NCBI GenBank assembly: GCA_046046245.1 | Contig: JBJOKE010000059.1 | Span: forward strand, 79,312-143,311 | Length of the DNA: 64,000 nt | Source of the DNA: UBA4615 sp046046245 | GTDB taxonomy: Bacteria; Pseudomonadota; Gammaproteobacteria; Burkholderiales; Burkholderiaceae_E | Direction: 5' to 3' | Made by a program: the position numbers and the translations under genes | Shown: piece by piece, positions 26,203 to 34,814 of the stretch | How positions within the stretch are numbered: the first letter of the stretch is position 1 | Layout of the letters: the number at the start of each line of letters is the position of its first letter | Notes under the pieces: generated by a model | The model's input: only the letters and a program-made list of their open reading frames with translations | Told to the model about the DNA's origin: nothing | Database searches by the model: none

Positions 26203-27090
26203 ATGAGCGACGCGAGTCCCGAACAGATCGTCTGGCTGAACGGCGAGTGGACACCGCTCGCCGAGGCCCGCGTACCGGTGCTCGACCGCGGCTTCATCTT
26301 CGGCGACGGCATCTACGAGGTGGTGCCGGTCTACGGCCGCGTGCCCTTCCGATGGCGCGAGCACCACGCGCGGCTGCAGCGCAGCCTCGGCAGGCTGCGG
26401 ATCGAGGACCCGATGGACGCGGCCGGCTGGGCCGCGCTGGTGGCGGGCCTCGTCGAGCGGCATCCGTGGGACGACCAGTTCGTCTACCTGCAGGTGACCC
26501 GCGGCGTCGCGAAGCGCGACCATGCGTTCCCGAAGGGCGTCCGGCCGACGGTCTTCGGCATGTCGAGCCCGCTGCCGCCGATCCCGCGCGAGCAGCTCGA
26601 GCAGGGCGTGACCGCGATCTCGCTGCCCGACGAGCGCTGGCTGCACTGCGACATCAAGTCGACCTCTCTGCTGGGCAACGTGCTGGCCAAGCAGGCCGCG
26701 GTCGAGGCCGGGGCGATGGAGTGCGTGATGTTCCGCGACGGCCGCCTGACCGAGGGCTCGTCGGCCAACATCTGGGCGGTCCGGGATGGGCGCGTGCTCG
26801 CGCCGCCGCGCGACCGGCTGATCCTGGAGGGGATCCGCTACGGGCTGATGCAGGAACTCTGCGAGGCCGAGCGGCTGCCGTTCGAGGTCCGCGAGCTGTC
26901 CCGCGAAGAGGTGGCCTCGGCCGACGAGCTGATGCTGTCGTCGGCGACGAAGGAGGTGCTGCCGATCGTCCGCCTCGACGGCCGGCCGGTCGGCGCCGGC
27001 GTGCCGGGGCCGGTGTTCGGGCGCCTGCACGCGGCCTACCAGCGGGCGAAGGCGGCGAGCGCGGCGGCCGCCGGGCAGGCCGGTCGCTGA
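26203..27090 (+). CDS. dat: D-amino acid aminotransferase, class IV PLP (295 aa)
   Basis: A class IV fold aminotransferase interconverting D-amino acids and 2-oxo acids. The PLP lysine is K152 (HCDIKSTSLLGNVLAKQ), and the cofactor-binding block LTEGSSANIWAVRDG is present. It starts 19 bases after dacC and precedes ybeD and lipB, the usual betaproteobacterial order. Recycling of D-Ala released by DacC is a possible functional link, but this is inference. Branched-chain aminotransferase is the main alternative. Confidence 0.88.
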   Translation: MSDASPEQIVWLNGEWTPLAEARVPVLDRGFIFGDGIYEVVPVYGRVPFRWREHHARLQRSLGRLRIEDPMDAAGWAALVAGLVERHPWDDQFVYLQVTRGVAKRDHAFPKGVRPTVFGMSSPLPPIPREQLEQGVTAISLPDERWLHCDIKSTSLLGNVLAKQAAVEAGAMECVMFRDGRLTEGSSANIWAVRDGRVLAPPRDRLILEGIRYGLMQELCEAERLPFEVRELSREEVASADELMLSSATKEVLPIVRLDGRPVGAGVPGPVFGRLHAAYQRAKAASAAAAGQAGR

Positions 27091-27099
27091 CGGCCGGGC

Positions 27100-27408
27100 A
27101 TGGCATCCCCCGCTCCGCCCGGCGACGGGCCCCTGCCCGCCGGCAGCGCCGCGTCCGAGCTGCTGCAGTTTCCGACCGACTTCCCGATCAAGATCATGGG
27201 CCGCCGGGTCGACGGTTTCGCCGACGAGATCGTCGGCGTGCTGCGCCGGCATGCGCCGGACTTCGACGCCGCCACGCTCGAGATGCGGCCGTCGCGGCAG
27301 GGCAACTACCTCGGGCTCACCGCCACCATCCGCGCGAACTCGCGCGAGCAGCTCGACGGCCTGTACCGCGAGCTGACCGCGCACCCGCTGGTCAAGGTCG
27401 TCCTGTAG
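27100..27408 (+). CDS. ybeD: YbeD-like DUF493 protein (102 aa)
   Basis: A small ferredoxin-like-fold protein. The conserved core begins LLQFPTDFPIKIMGRR and ends YRELTAHPLVKVVL. It sits between dat and lipB as in many beta- and gammaproteobacteria, where it is suspected to take part in lipoylation or its regulation. The last 17 bases overlap the tail of the convergent arginase gene. Confidence 0.88.
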   Translation: MASPAPPGDGPLPAGSAASELLQFPTDFPIKIMGRRVDGFADEIVGVLRRHAPDFDAATLEMRPSRQGNYLGLTATIRANSREQLDGLYRELTAHPLVKVVL

Positions 27409-28363
27409 CGGGCGCCGCGGCCCGGCGCTCGGGGCCCGGGCAGGGGCCCGCCACGCCGCGCCCGCGCCGGTCGACGATCGCACCGAGCACGCACTCCGCC
27501 GCCGAGGCGGTCCGCCGCGCCACGTCCAGCCGGGGGTTGTATTCGACCAGCTCGGCCGCGACGAAGCGCGGATCGCGGGCCAGCCCGTGCAGCGCGGCCG
27601 CCACCTCGGCGGTGCGCAGTCCGTCGGCCACCCGGTAGCCGGTGCCCGGCGCATCGCGCGGGTCGAGCGCGTCGAGGTCGAAGCTGAGTCCCCAGCCGGC
27701 CGTCGCCGCCGAGACGCGTGCGACGGCCTCGGCCATGCAGTCGGCGAAACCGCGCCGGACCACTTCGTCGTGAGCGATCACTCTCACGCCCAAGCTCTCC
27801 AGAAGGTCCTCTTCACCACGCTCCCAGCTCCTGCGGCCGATCAGCACCAGGTCCTGCGGCCACAGCTTCGGCCGGGCGTCGACGACCTCGGTGAGCGCCG
27901 CCGGGCCGTGCCCGAGCAGCGCCGCGAGCGGCATGCCGTGCGGCATCTGGCTGGCCGAGGTCGCGGGGGTGTGTGCGTCGAGGTGGGCGTCGATCCAGAC
28001 GAGGCCGAGCCGCCGCGAATCGCCGCCCCGACGCAGCGCCGCCGCGGCCGCGCTCCAGGTGCCGACCGCGCACGAGTGGTCGCCGCCGACCACCACCGGC
28101 AGCCGGCCGGCCTCGAGCGAGGCGCCGACCGCGGTCGCCAGGCGCCGCGAGAACTCGCCGACCACGGCCATCGGCCCCTGCGGCAGCAGCGCCAGGTCCG
28201 AGGCCACCGTCGCCCCCCAGCGGACGCTGCGGCCCCGCGCGCCCAGCCGGGCACCGAGCCCCCAGCGCTTCAGCGAGCCCGGGCCGGCGCGGGTGCGCCG
28301 GTCGGGCGCGCCCTCGCCGATCGCGGCGCCCAGCAGCTCGATCGGCCTCAGCGAGTCGTCCAT
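27392..28363 (-). CDS. rocF: Arginase (323 aa)
   Basis: Arginase hydrolyses arginine to ornithine and urea with a binuclear Mn centre. Ligands are visible: H96 (GGDHS), D125, H127 and D129 (WIDAHLDAH), D229 and D231 (SFDLDALDP). GGAGGT lies upstream of ATG 28363. The gene is inverted relative to the dat-ybeD-lipB-lipA row into which it is inserted, and its 3' end overlaps ybeD by 17 bases. The C-terminal 25 residues (RGRGVAGPCPGPERRA...) look like non-conserved read-on sequence, consistent with loss of the original stop. Agmatinase is less likely given GGDHS and overall layout. Confidence 0.9.
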   Translation of the reverse strand: MDDSLRPIELLGAAIGEGAPDRRTRAGPGSLKRWGLGARLGARGRSVRWGATVASDLALLPQGPMAVVGEFSRRLATAVGASLEAGRLPVVVGGDHSCAVGTWSAAAAALRRGGDSRRLGLVWIDAHLDAHTPATSASQMPHGMPLAALLGHGPAALTEVVDARPKLWPQDLVLIGRRSWERGEEDLLESLGVRVIAHDEVVRRGFADCMAEAVARVSAATAGWGLSFDLDALDPRDAPGTGYRVADGLRTAEVAAALHGLARDPRFVAAELVEYNPRLDVARRTASAAECVLGAIVDRRGRGVAGPCPGPERRAAAPATGRP

Positions 28364-28525
28364 CGTGACCTCCGGCCGGGCAGGAAGGCGGCCCGTCCGG
28401 CCGGTCGGCCACGGGTCCGGCGTTCGCCGCGGGTACCATCGATGATCCGGCGCGGGGCCGGCGGGCGGCAAGCGGGCCGTACTCGGCCCCGGGTCGCCCG
28501 CGGCACCCCGCGCCGCCCCGCACCG

Positions 28526-29155
28526 ATGCTGATCCGCCCCTTCGCCACCGCCGACTACCTGCCGACCCTCGACGCGATGCGGGCGTTCACCGACGCACGC
28601 GGCGAGGAGACCCCCGACGAGATCTGGCTGGTCGAACACCCGCCGGTCTTCACCCAGGGCCTGGCGGGCAAGTCGGAGCATGTGCTCACACCCGGCGAGA
28701 TCCCCGTCGTCAGGACGGAGCGCGGCGGACAGGTGACCTATCACGGCCCCGGCCAGGTGGTGGCCTACACCTTGGTCGACCTGCGCCGGCTGAGGCTGGG
28801 CGTCCGGGATCTGGTCTGCCGCCTTGAATCCGCGGCGATCGAGGCCTGCGCGCTCGAAGGGGTCCGGGCGGTCCGCAAGCCCGGTGCACCCGGCCTGTAC
28901 GTCGCCGACGCCGCGGGCGGCCCCGGCCCCAAGATCGCGTCGCTCGGGTTGAAGGTCAGTCGCGGATGCGCCTATCACGGCATCGCGCTGAACGTCGCGA
29001 TGGACCTGTCGCCGTTTGAACGCATCAATCCCTGCGGGTATGCTGGCCTGCCGGTGACCGACCTGGCCCGCGCCCGCGGCGGCCCGCCGCCCGACCCGGC
29101 AGCGGTCGCACGGCGCTTCGGCGAACTCCTCGCCGCCCACCTCCACGCATCATGA
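28526..29155 (+). CDS. lipB: Octanoyltransferase (209 aa)
   Basis: LipB transfers octanoate from acyl-ACP to lipoyl domains. Motifs present: GGQVTYHGPGQ (68-78), catalytic K143 (ASLGLKVSRG) and catalytic C170 (NPCGYAGLPVTDL). ATG 28526 starts close to the conserved ATADYLPTLDAM region; an upstream ATG at 28442 would add a basic extension. A possible -10 (TACCAT, 28434-28439) lies in the gap with arginase. The stop overlaps lipA (ATGA). Confidence 0.93.
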   Translation: MLIRPFATADYLPTLDAMRAFTDARGEETPDEIWLVEHPPVFTQGLAGKSEHVLTPGEIPVVRTERGGQVTYHGPGQVVAYTLVDLRRLRLGVRDLVCRLESAAIEACALEGVRAVRKPGAPGLYVADAAGGPGPKIASLGLKVSRGCAYHGIALNVAMDLSPFERINPCGYAGLPVTDLARARGGPPPDPAAVARRFGELLAAHLHAS

Positions 29156-30138
29156 GCGACACCCCCTCCCCCGCCGCCGGCGCATCCGCCCCGGCCTACG
29201 ATCCCACGGCCAAGCAGAAGGGCGCCGGCAAGACCGCGCGGATCCCGATCAAGGTCGTGCCCGCGGGCGAGGTGCTGCGCAAGCCCGACTGGATCCGCGT
29301 GAGGGCGGCCGCCCCCGGCAGCCGCTTCCACGAGGTCAAGCGGATCCTGCGCGAACACAGCCTGGTCACCGTCTGCGAGGAGGCCTCCTGCCCGAACATC
29401 GGCGAGTGCTTCGGCAAGGGCACGGCGACCTTCATGATCATGGGCGACAAGTGCACGCGGCGCTGCCCGTTCTGCGACGTCGGCCACGGACGCCCGGACC
29501 CGCTCGACGAGAACGAGCCGGCCAACCTGGCGAAGACCATCGCCGCGCTGAAGCTGTCCTACGTCGTGATCACCTCGGTGGACCGCGACGACCTGCGCGA
29601 CGGCGGTGCCCGGCACTTCGTCGACTGCATCCGCGAGGTCCGCGCGGCCTCGCCCGATACGCGGATCGAGGTGCTGGTGCCCGACTTCCGGGGTCGCCTC
29701 GACCGTGCGCTGGCGATCCTCGAGGCCGCGCCGCCGGACGTGATGAACCACAACCTGGAGACCGTGCCGCGGCTCTACAGGGAGGCGCGGCCGGGCTCGG
29801 ACTACACGCACTCCCTGAAGCTGCTGGCCGAGTTCAAGCAGCGGGTGCCGGGCGTGCCGACGAAGTCCGGGATCATGGTCGGGCTGGGCGAGACCGACGA
29901 GGAGATCGTGCAGACGATGCGCGACATGCGCGCGCACGACATCGACATGATCACGATCGGCCAGTACCTGGCGCCGACGAACCACCACCTGCCGGTTCGC
30001 CGCTACGTGCATCCGGACACCTTCGCCGCGCTGGAGCGGCAGGCCTACGACATGGGCTTCACGCACGCCGCGGTCGGCGCGCTGGTGCGTTCGTCCTACC
30101 ACGCGGACCAGCAGGCGCACGCGGCCGGCGTGGCCTGA
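29152..30138 (+). CDS. lipA: Lipoyl synthase (328 aa)
   Basis: A radical SAM enzyme that inserts two sulphurs into octanoyl groups. The auxiliary-cluster Cys are C75, C80 and C86 (VCEEASCPNIGEC), and the SAM-cluster Cys C101, C105 and C108 (KCTRRCPFC). Length is slightly longer than E. coli LipA owing to an N-terminal Ala/Pro/Lys segment. Coupled to lipB by a four-base overlap. Confidence 0.96.
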   Translation: MSDTPSPAAGASAPAYDPTAKQKGAGKTARIPIKVVPAGEVLRKPDWIRVRAAAPGSRFHEVKRILREHSLVTVCEEASCPNIGECFGKGTATFMIMGDKCTRRCPFCDVGHGRPDPLDENEPANLAKTIAALKLSYVVITSVDRDDLRDGGARHFVDCIREVRAASPDTRIEVLVPDFRGRLDRALAILEAAPPDVMNHNLETVPRLYREARPGSDYTHSLKLLAEFKQRVPGVPTKSGIMVGLGETDEEIVQTMRDMRAHDIDMITIGQYLAPTNHHLPVRRYVHPDTFAALERQAYDMGFTHAAVGALVRSSYHADQQAHAAGVA

Positions 30139-30153
30139 TCGGGGCGCTCGCGC

Positions 30154-30199
30154 GCGGTCGCTCCGGTCGCGGCCACAGGCCGCCGGGCGCCGCGACCGC
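30154..30199. terminator. Possible bidirectional terminator after lipA
   Basis: GCGGTCGC (30154-30161) is complementary to GCGACCGC (30192-30199), with further GGCC/GGCC pairing inside, in the 79-base gap between convergent lipA and the thioredoxin-like gene. No T-run. Confidence 0.35.
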
Positions 30200-30217
30200 C
30201 CGCGCGCGGGGCGCGCC

Positions 30218-30805
30218 TCAGGCTTGCCGGGCGGGCAGCAGCCCGTCGATCGCGCGCCGGACCTCGGCGAAGTCGGGGATGCCGAGCCAGAACCGCTCGA
30301 TGCGGCCGGTGGGACCGGCGAGCCAGGTCGAGGGCGTGACCTTCACCCCGCCCCACGCTCGGACCGCCTCGCCGGTCGGGTCGAGCGCCACCGGGAACGA
30401 CAGCTCGCGCGTCGACGCGAACTGCAGCACGTGGTCGGGGCGGTCGTAGGGCATCGCGACCGCGAGCAGTTCGAGGCCGCGCGGCCGGTAGTCGCGGTAG
30501 AGCGCGGCGAGCGCCGGCATCTCGGCCACGCAGGGCCCGCAGCTCGTCGCCCAGAAGTTCACGAGCACCGGCCGACCGCGCAGCGACGCGGTCTCCAGTC
30601 GGCGACCGTCGATCAGCGGATAGGCGATCGGGGGCAGACGAGACGGGCCCGGCAGGTCGGTGACCTGCCACCAGACGAGCCCGCCGAGGCCGGCCACCGC
30701 GCCCAGCTCCAGCCCGCGACGCAGCAGGCCTCGGCGCCCTTCGACCGGGGGCGTCGTCGTGGGGAGCTCCCGGGGGCGGCGGAAGGACGGGGCGTGGTGG
30801 CTCAT
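30218..30805 (-). CDS. TlpA-like thioredoxin-family protein, membrane-anchored (195 aa)
   Basis: An Arg-rich N-terminus and one membrane helix (about residues 30-48) are followed by a redoxin domain with the CxxC pair C89-x-x-C92 (WATSCGPC) and the cis-Pro loop KVTPSTW. The domain should face the periplasm and reduce disulphides, for example in cytochrome c maturation. ATG 30805 was chosen over an upstream start at 30868 because it precedes the anchor more closely. It lies downstream of the M48/LemA pair on the same strand (99-base gap). Confidence 0.85.
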   Translation of the reverse strand: MSHHAPSFRRPRELPTTTPPVEGRRGLLRRGLELGAVAGLGGLVWWQVTDLPGPSRLPPIAYPLIDGRRLETASLRGRPVLVNFWATSCGPCVAEMPALAALYRDYRPRGLELLAVAMPYDRPDHVLQFASTRELSFPVALDPTGEAVRAWGGVKVTPSTWLAGPTGRIERFWLGIPDFAEVRRAIDGLLPARQA

Positions 30806-30904
30806 CGGTCGGTGGGTCGGCGGCGGCTCGACACCCGCCCGCGGTCGATCAGTGTAGCGCCCGGGCACGTGCCGCTGCGGGCACCCTCGCCAGGCGGCGC
30901 TGCC

Positions 30905-32947
30905 TCACGCGTCCGCCGCGGCGAAGGCCTCGTCGTCCTCGTCGATCGACGGGCGATCGGCGAAGGCCGTCCGGACCTGCGGCCGGGCCGGCCGGCGCGG
31001 CGGCGGCGCATCGATGGCGACGCACAGCAGCCGCAGCAGGTCGCGGATCTCGGGCGTGGCATCGTGGGGCAGCAGCGACGCCAGCTGGCGGACCAGCAGC
31101 GGCCGCGCGAGCGGCGGCAGCGCCTCGGCGCCGCGGATGGCCCGTTCGACCGACTCGGCCGCCGGGATGCCGGCCGAACCGCCGATCGGATCGAGATCGA
31201 GGGCGCGGATCGCCGCGTTGGCGGCGCGCTCGGCCTTGGCCTCGCTGACCTGCGCGGCCTGCGCGAGGACCGCGAACAGCACCCGCACGCTGCGCGCGTC
31301 GGCCCGCACGCAGGTGCCGGGCAGGGCCGCCACGGGCCCCACGCGAAGGCGACGCCGCAGCAGCGCGAGGTGGATCCACGCCCGCAGCGGCGTGCCGGCG
31401 GCGTCGTCCACCGCGCCCCGAGCGGTCACGACGAGCGCCTCCCGCGAGCGGCCCGACAGCGGGCGCAGGCGCGCGACCGCGAGCTCGGTCAGCGGCCAGG
31501 CGATGGAGCGCAGCGTCGCGTCGGGCAGCGCGTCGACCGCGGCACGCAGCGCGGCGTACCGCGGGGCGGCACAGGCCCAGCCTTCGTCCCAGACCGGCTC
31601 GCGGCCACCGGTACGCCAGATCAGCGCGACCACCAGCGCCGCGGCGCCGGCGGGCTCGCGGGTCGCCTGCACGAGCCGGGCGGTCGCGGGGGCGACGTCG
31701 GCGCTGCGGGCGACCGCCGGGACGTCGTGTCCGGAGGGTGGGAGGCCGTTGCACTCGACGGCGTCCGGCACGGGCAGCGTGTCGAGCCACGCGGTGTCCG
31801 ACGCGGCGATCGACGCGCCGCGCGGCGGCACCAGCGCCGGATCGGCCGTGTCGTCGCCCCAGGCGTTGGCCACCGCCATCGCGAAGCCGAGCGACGGCAG
31901 CTCGGGCTCGCGGCGCTCGCCCTCGGCGAGCTCGCGCGGCGCGAGCGGCATCACCGCGCGGCCATGGAGCCGGCGCAGGCGCTCGTCGAGCGACGGATGC
32001 GGCATGCCGCCGCGACGCGGCGCGCCGGTGCCCGACAGCAGCAGGTGCGCGACGCAGCGCCGGTACGGATGCCGGCACGCACCGGCGAGCGACCGCCCCT
32101 CGCCGCGCAGCGCCTCGGGCAGACCGGCGACCTTTCGCAGCGCACCGCCCAGCCCGTCGCGGCTGCGGGTGAACGCGACGGCCTGGGCGTCGGCGAAGAA
32201 GTCGCGCTGGCGCCCCACGCCGGCCTGGATCGCACGGGCAGCGAGGGCCCCGGGCGCGCCGAGCACGACGAGCGCGGCACCGCAGACGGCCCGCGGCACC
32301 GCCCGCAGCGTCCCCCGGGGCCGCCGGGCCGCGGCGGCCGCCGCGACGAGCAGCGAGCGGCCGACGAGCTCCGCCCATTGCAGCCCGTGGTTCAGGCCGA
32401 CCAGCAGGGTGCCGAGCCGCGTGTCGCCGTTGACCACGTGCGAGAGCTCGTGTGCGAGCACGCCCTGCAACTCGCCGCGGGTCAACCGGACGAGTGCCCC
32501 GCGGGTGACCACGACCACCGCCTGGTTCGGATCGGTACCGGCGGTCAGCGCATCGATCGTCGGATCGTCCTCGAGCACGAAGGCGCGCGGCACGCCGATA
32601 CGGGCCGCGATGGCGAGTTCCTCGAGCACGTTCTGCAGCCGGCGGTGCAGCGGGTCGGCGACGGTGTCGACCGGCCGCGCGCCCAGGCGCCGGGCGATCC
32701 GCGCGCCGTCCTCTCGCAGTCGAGCGGTCTCGAGCCACGCTGCGCCGAACACGGCGAACGCGCCGCCGCCCAGCACCAGCCCGTGAACGGCCTGCGGCGG
32801 CCCGGCGTCGAACCCGGTCCACAGCAGCCAGCCGACGGTGGCGATCGCGTCGAGACCGACCACCGCGGTGGCGCCGGCGAGCCCGCAGAGCACCGCGAGG
32901 CGCCGCGCCGCCCGCTCGGCCTGCTGTCGGTGGCGGGCGAAGCTCAT
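30905..32947 (-). CDS. M48-family (HtpX/Ste24-like) membrane metalloprotease with long C-terminal extension (680 aa)
   Basis: Two hydrophobic segments near residues 17-40 and 52-72 are followed by the zinc protease core with HELSH at 166-170, the third ligand probably in the DFFADAQAV segment. A further hydrophobic region spans about 200-235. Typical HtpX-like proteins have about 290-330 residues; this one continues for about 350 more in an Arg/Ala-rich, helix-like region of unknown function. It is paired with the LemA gene (52-base gap), an association seen in many bacteria. Confidence 0.85.
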   Translation of the reverse strand: MSFARHRQQAERAARRLAVLCGLAGATAVVGLDAIATVGWLLWTGFDAGPPQAVHGLVLGGGAFAVFGAAWLETARLREDGARIARRLGARPVDTVADPLHRRLQNVLEELAIAARIGVPRAFVLEDDPTIDALTAGTDPNQAVVVVTRGALVRLTRGELQGVLAHELSHVVNGDTRLGTLLVGLNHGLQWAELVGRSLLVAAAAAARRPRGTLRAVPRAVCGAALVVLGAPGALAARAIQAGVGRQRDFFADAQAVAFTRSRDGLGGALRKVAGLPEALRGEGRSLAGACRHPYRRCVAHLLLSGTGAPRRGGMPHPSLDERLRRLHGRAVMPLAPRELAEGERREPELPSLGFAMAVANAWGDDTADPALVPPRGASIAASDTAWLDTLPVPDAVECNGLPPSGHDVPAVARSADVAPATARLVQATREPAGAAALVVALIWRTGGREPVWDEGWACAAPRYAALRAAVDALPDATLRSIAWPLTELAVARLRPLSGRSREALVVTARGAVDDAAGTPLRAWIHLALLRRRLRVGPVAALPGTCVRADARSVRVLFAVLAQAAQVSEAKAERAANAAIRALDLDPIGGSAGIPAAESVERAIRGAEALPPLARPLLVRQLASLLPHDATPEIRDLLRLLCVAIDAPPPRRPARPQVRTAFADRPSIDEDDEAFAAADA

Positions 32948-32999
32948 CGCGCGCGCTCCGGCACGCCTGGGGCGGGTGAGGGCGACACGGCCAGGACCG

Positions 33000-33596
33000 T
33001 CACGCGGCGGCGACCGCAGCCGGTCGGCACTCGCCGACGGCCCGCGACGCGGCGAGCGGGCGGACGGCGCGGAACGAGAACACCGTCGCGACGAGCGCGT
33101 CGGGGAAGCCGCCCGTGCCGGCGGCGTAGTCGGCGACGGCGTCGTTGTAGACGCGGCGCGCGTCGTCGATCCGGTCCTCGGCCGCCCCGAGGGCGTCGAG
33201 GCGCGACGCCAGCGTCGCGTCGCAGGCGTCGACACCGTGCGCGTCGAGGGCCTCGAGCAGCCGCGCGAGCGCGGCGCTCAGCCCGGCCTCCGCGGCGTCG
33301 AGACGCTCGATCGCGACCGGGTCGGACCACCGGGCCGCAGCCGAGGCGCGCGCCGAGGCCGCACCCTGCCGGGCGGCGACGAGCGATTCGAGGGTGCCGC
33401 GCTCGTGCGGCAGGCGGAGGCGGGCGAGGTCGACGAGATCGGGCACGAGGTCGTGGCGGCGCTTGAGCGGTCCGTCGAGCCCGGCCAGCGCGTTGCGCAC
33501 GCCGGTCCGCAGTCCGACCAGCCGGTTGTGGACGAAGGCCGTCCAGACCAGGGGCAGGGCGCAGACCAGCAGGAACAGCGGCAGACCGGCGGACAT
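33000..33596 (-). CDS. LemA-family protein (198 aa)
   Basis: An N-terminal membrane helix (GLPLFLLVCALPLVWTAF) is followed by the helical LemA domain: NRLVGLRTGVRNALAGLDGPLKRRHDLVPDLVDLAR and RVYNDAVADYAAGTGGFPDALVA, which match the family's hallmark blocks. The start at 33596 places the anchor at the N-terminus. It sits upstream of the M48 protease, the usual partnership, possibly as an adaptor. Confidence 0.87.
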   Translation of the reverse strand: MSAGLPLFLLVCALPLVWTAFVHNRLVGLRTGVRNALAGLDGPLKRRHDLVPDLVDLARLRLPHERGTLESLVAARQGAASARASAAARWSDPVAIERLDAAEAGLSAALARLLEALDAHGVDACDATLASRLDALGAAEDRIDDARRVYNDAVADYAAGTGGFPDALVATVFSFRAVRPLAASRAVGECRPAAVAAA

Positions 33597-33756
33597 CGAG
33601 GGCTCCGGATGCACCCGACGGCGCACCGGGGACCAAGCGTATCGGCTTCGAACGGCCGCACCCAGGCGGCCCGATTGACGGTCGTGGAGGGCCGAAGCGA
33701 GGCGTCAAGACCGCCTGCCGGCCGGGGCGCGGCCGATCGGCGCGCGGGCCCGACGC

Positions 33757-34365
33757 TCAGCGCGCGTTGATGCGCGCGAGCTCCTCGTCGGTGATGAACT
33801 CGTACAGCGTGACCACGCGGCGCACGCCCGGGACACGGCTCGCGACGGTCGCATAGGCGGGGCCTTCGCGTTGGGTCATCAGGCCCATCAGGAAGACGAC
33901 GCCGTTCTCGGTCACGACCTTGACGACGTTGCTGCTCAGCGCCTTCTGCTCGAGGAAGCCGGCTCGCACCCGCGCGGTGATCGCGGTGTCGTTCGCCGAG
34001 GTGGAGAAGCTCACGCGGCTCGCGAGCTCGAGTTCGTTGAAGACCTCGCGCACGCCCGGCACCTGGCGGACGGCACGCTCGGCGTCGGCCTTCGCGGCCT
34101 CGTCGGGCACCTGGCCGGTCAGCAGCACGCGACGGTTGTAGCTGGTGATCGAGACGCCCCGCGCGGCCCTGATCGCGTCGGGCAGGCGATTGGCCGCGCG
34201 GATCTCGATCTCGGTGTCCTCGGTCTGCGCACCGACGGTGCGGCGGTCGAGCGCGGCCATCGCACCGACCGCCAGACCGGTCGCGGCCAGCGGCAGGCAG
34301 CCGCTCGCGGCGAGCGTCGACCCCAGCAGGGCAGCGACCAGGGCGAGCCTTCGCATCGGAACCAT
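33757..34365 (-). CDS. BON-domain lipoprotein, YraP/DolP-like (202 aa)
   Basis: A lipoprotein signal (VAALLGSTLAASGC) precedes two BON domains (about 50-115 and 125-195; GVSITSYNRRVLLTGQV and VTENGVVFLMGLMT cores). AGGAG before ATG 34365 supports that start, with MVPM at the N-terminus. Its position after lpoA and yraN matches the E. coli lpoA-yraN-diaA-yraP order, with diaA absent. Role: outer-membrane integrity in related bacteria. Confidence 0.9.
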   Translation of the reverse strand: MVPMRRLALVAALLGSTLAASGCLPLAATGLAVGAMAALDRRTVGAQTEDTEIEIRAANRLPDAIRAARGVSITSYNRRVLLTGQVPDEAAKADAERAVRQVPGVREVFNELELASRVSFSTSANDTAITARVRAGFLEQKALSSNVVKVVTENGVVFLMGLMTQREGPAYATVASRVPGVRRVVTLYEFITDEELARINAR

Positions 34366-34445
34366 CTGTACTCCTCGCGCTTCGTGCGGCGGGCGGCGGT
34401 GCGCCCTCGGGTCGGGCGGATCATAGCAGTCGCGCGAGGCCGTCC

Positions 34446-34805
34446 TCAGCCTGCCTCGAAGGCACCGCGGATCCAGTGCGGCGCGCCCGCCTCGAACGCG
34501 ACGACGTCGAACCGGCAAGGCGGCCACGCGCGCTGGCCGAATCGCCGCAGCAGGTAGAGGTTCGCGGCGAGCGCGATCCGCTGCCGCTTGCGCGCGTCGA
34601 CGCTCGCGGCCGCGCCGCCCCAGCGTGCACTGCGACGGGCGCGGACCTCGACGAACACCCAGTGCGCGCCGTCGCGCATCACGAGATCGATCTCGCCGCC
34701 ACGGAAGCGCACGTTGCGCTCGACGGGCACGAGACCGCGCGCGACGAGCAGCGCCTCGGCCCGCGACTCGGCGTCCGCACCGTCGCGCTGCGCGGGCGCG
34801 GGCAC
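34446..34805 (-). CDS. yraN: YraN/UPF0102-family endonuclease-like protein (119 aa)
   Basis: A small restriction-endonuclease-like fold protein. The core RNVRFRGGEIDLVMRDGAHWVFVEVRAR contains the E-D-(E)x-type metal residues (EIDL, FVEVR). It is located nine bases after lpoA and 80 before the BON gene on the same strand, as in other proteobacteria. Cellular function is unsettled. Confidence 0.9.
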   Translation of the reverse strand: MPAPAQRDGADAESRAEALLVARGLVPVERNVRFRGGEIDLVMRDGAHWVFVEVRARRSARWGGAAASVDARKRQRIALAANLYLLRRFGQRAWPPCRFDVVAFEAGAPHWIRGAFEAG

Positions 34806-34814
34806 GGCGGCGAC

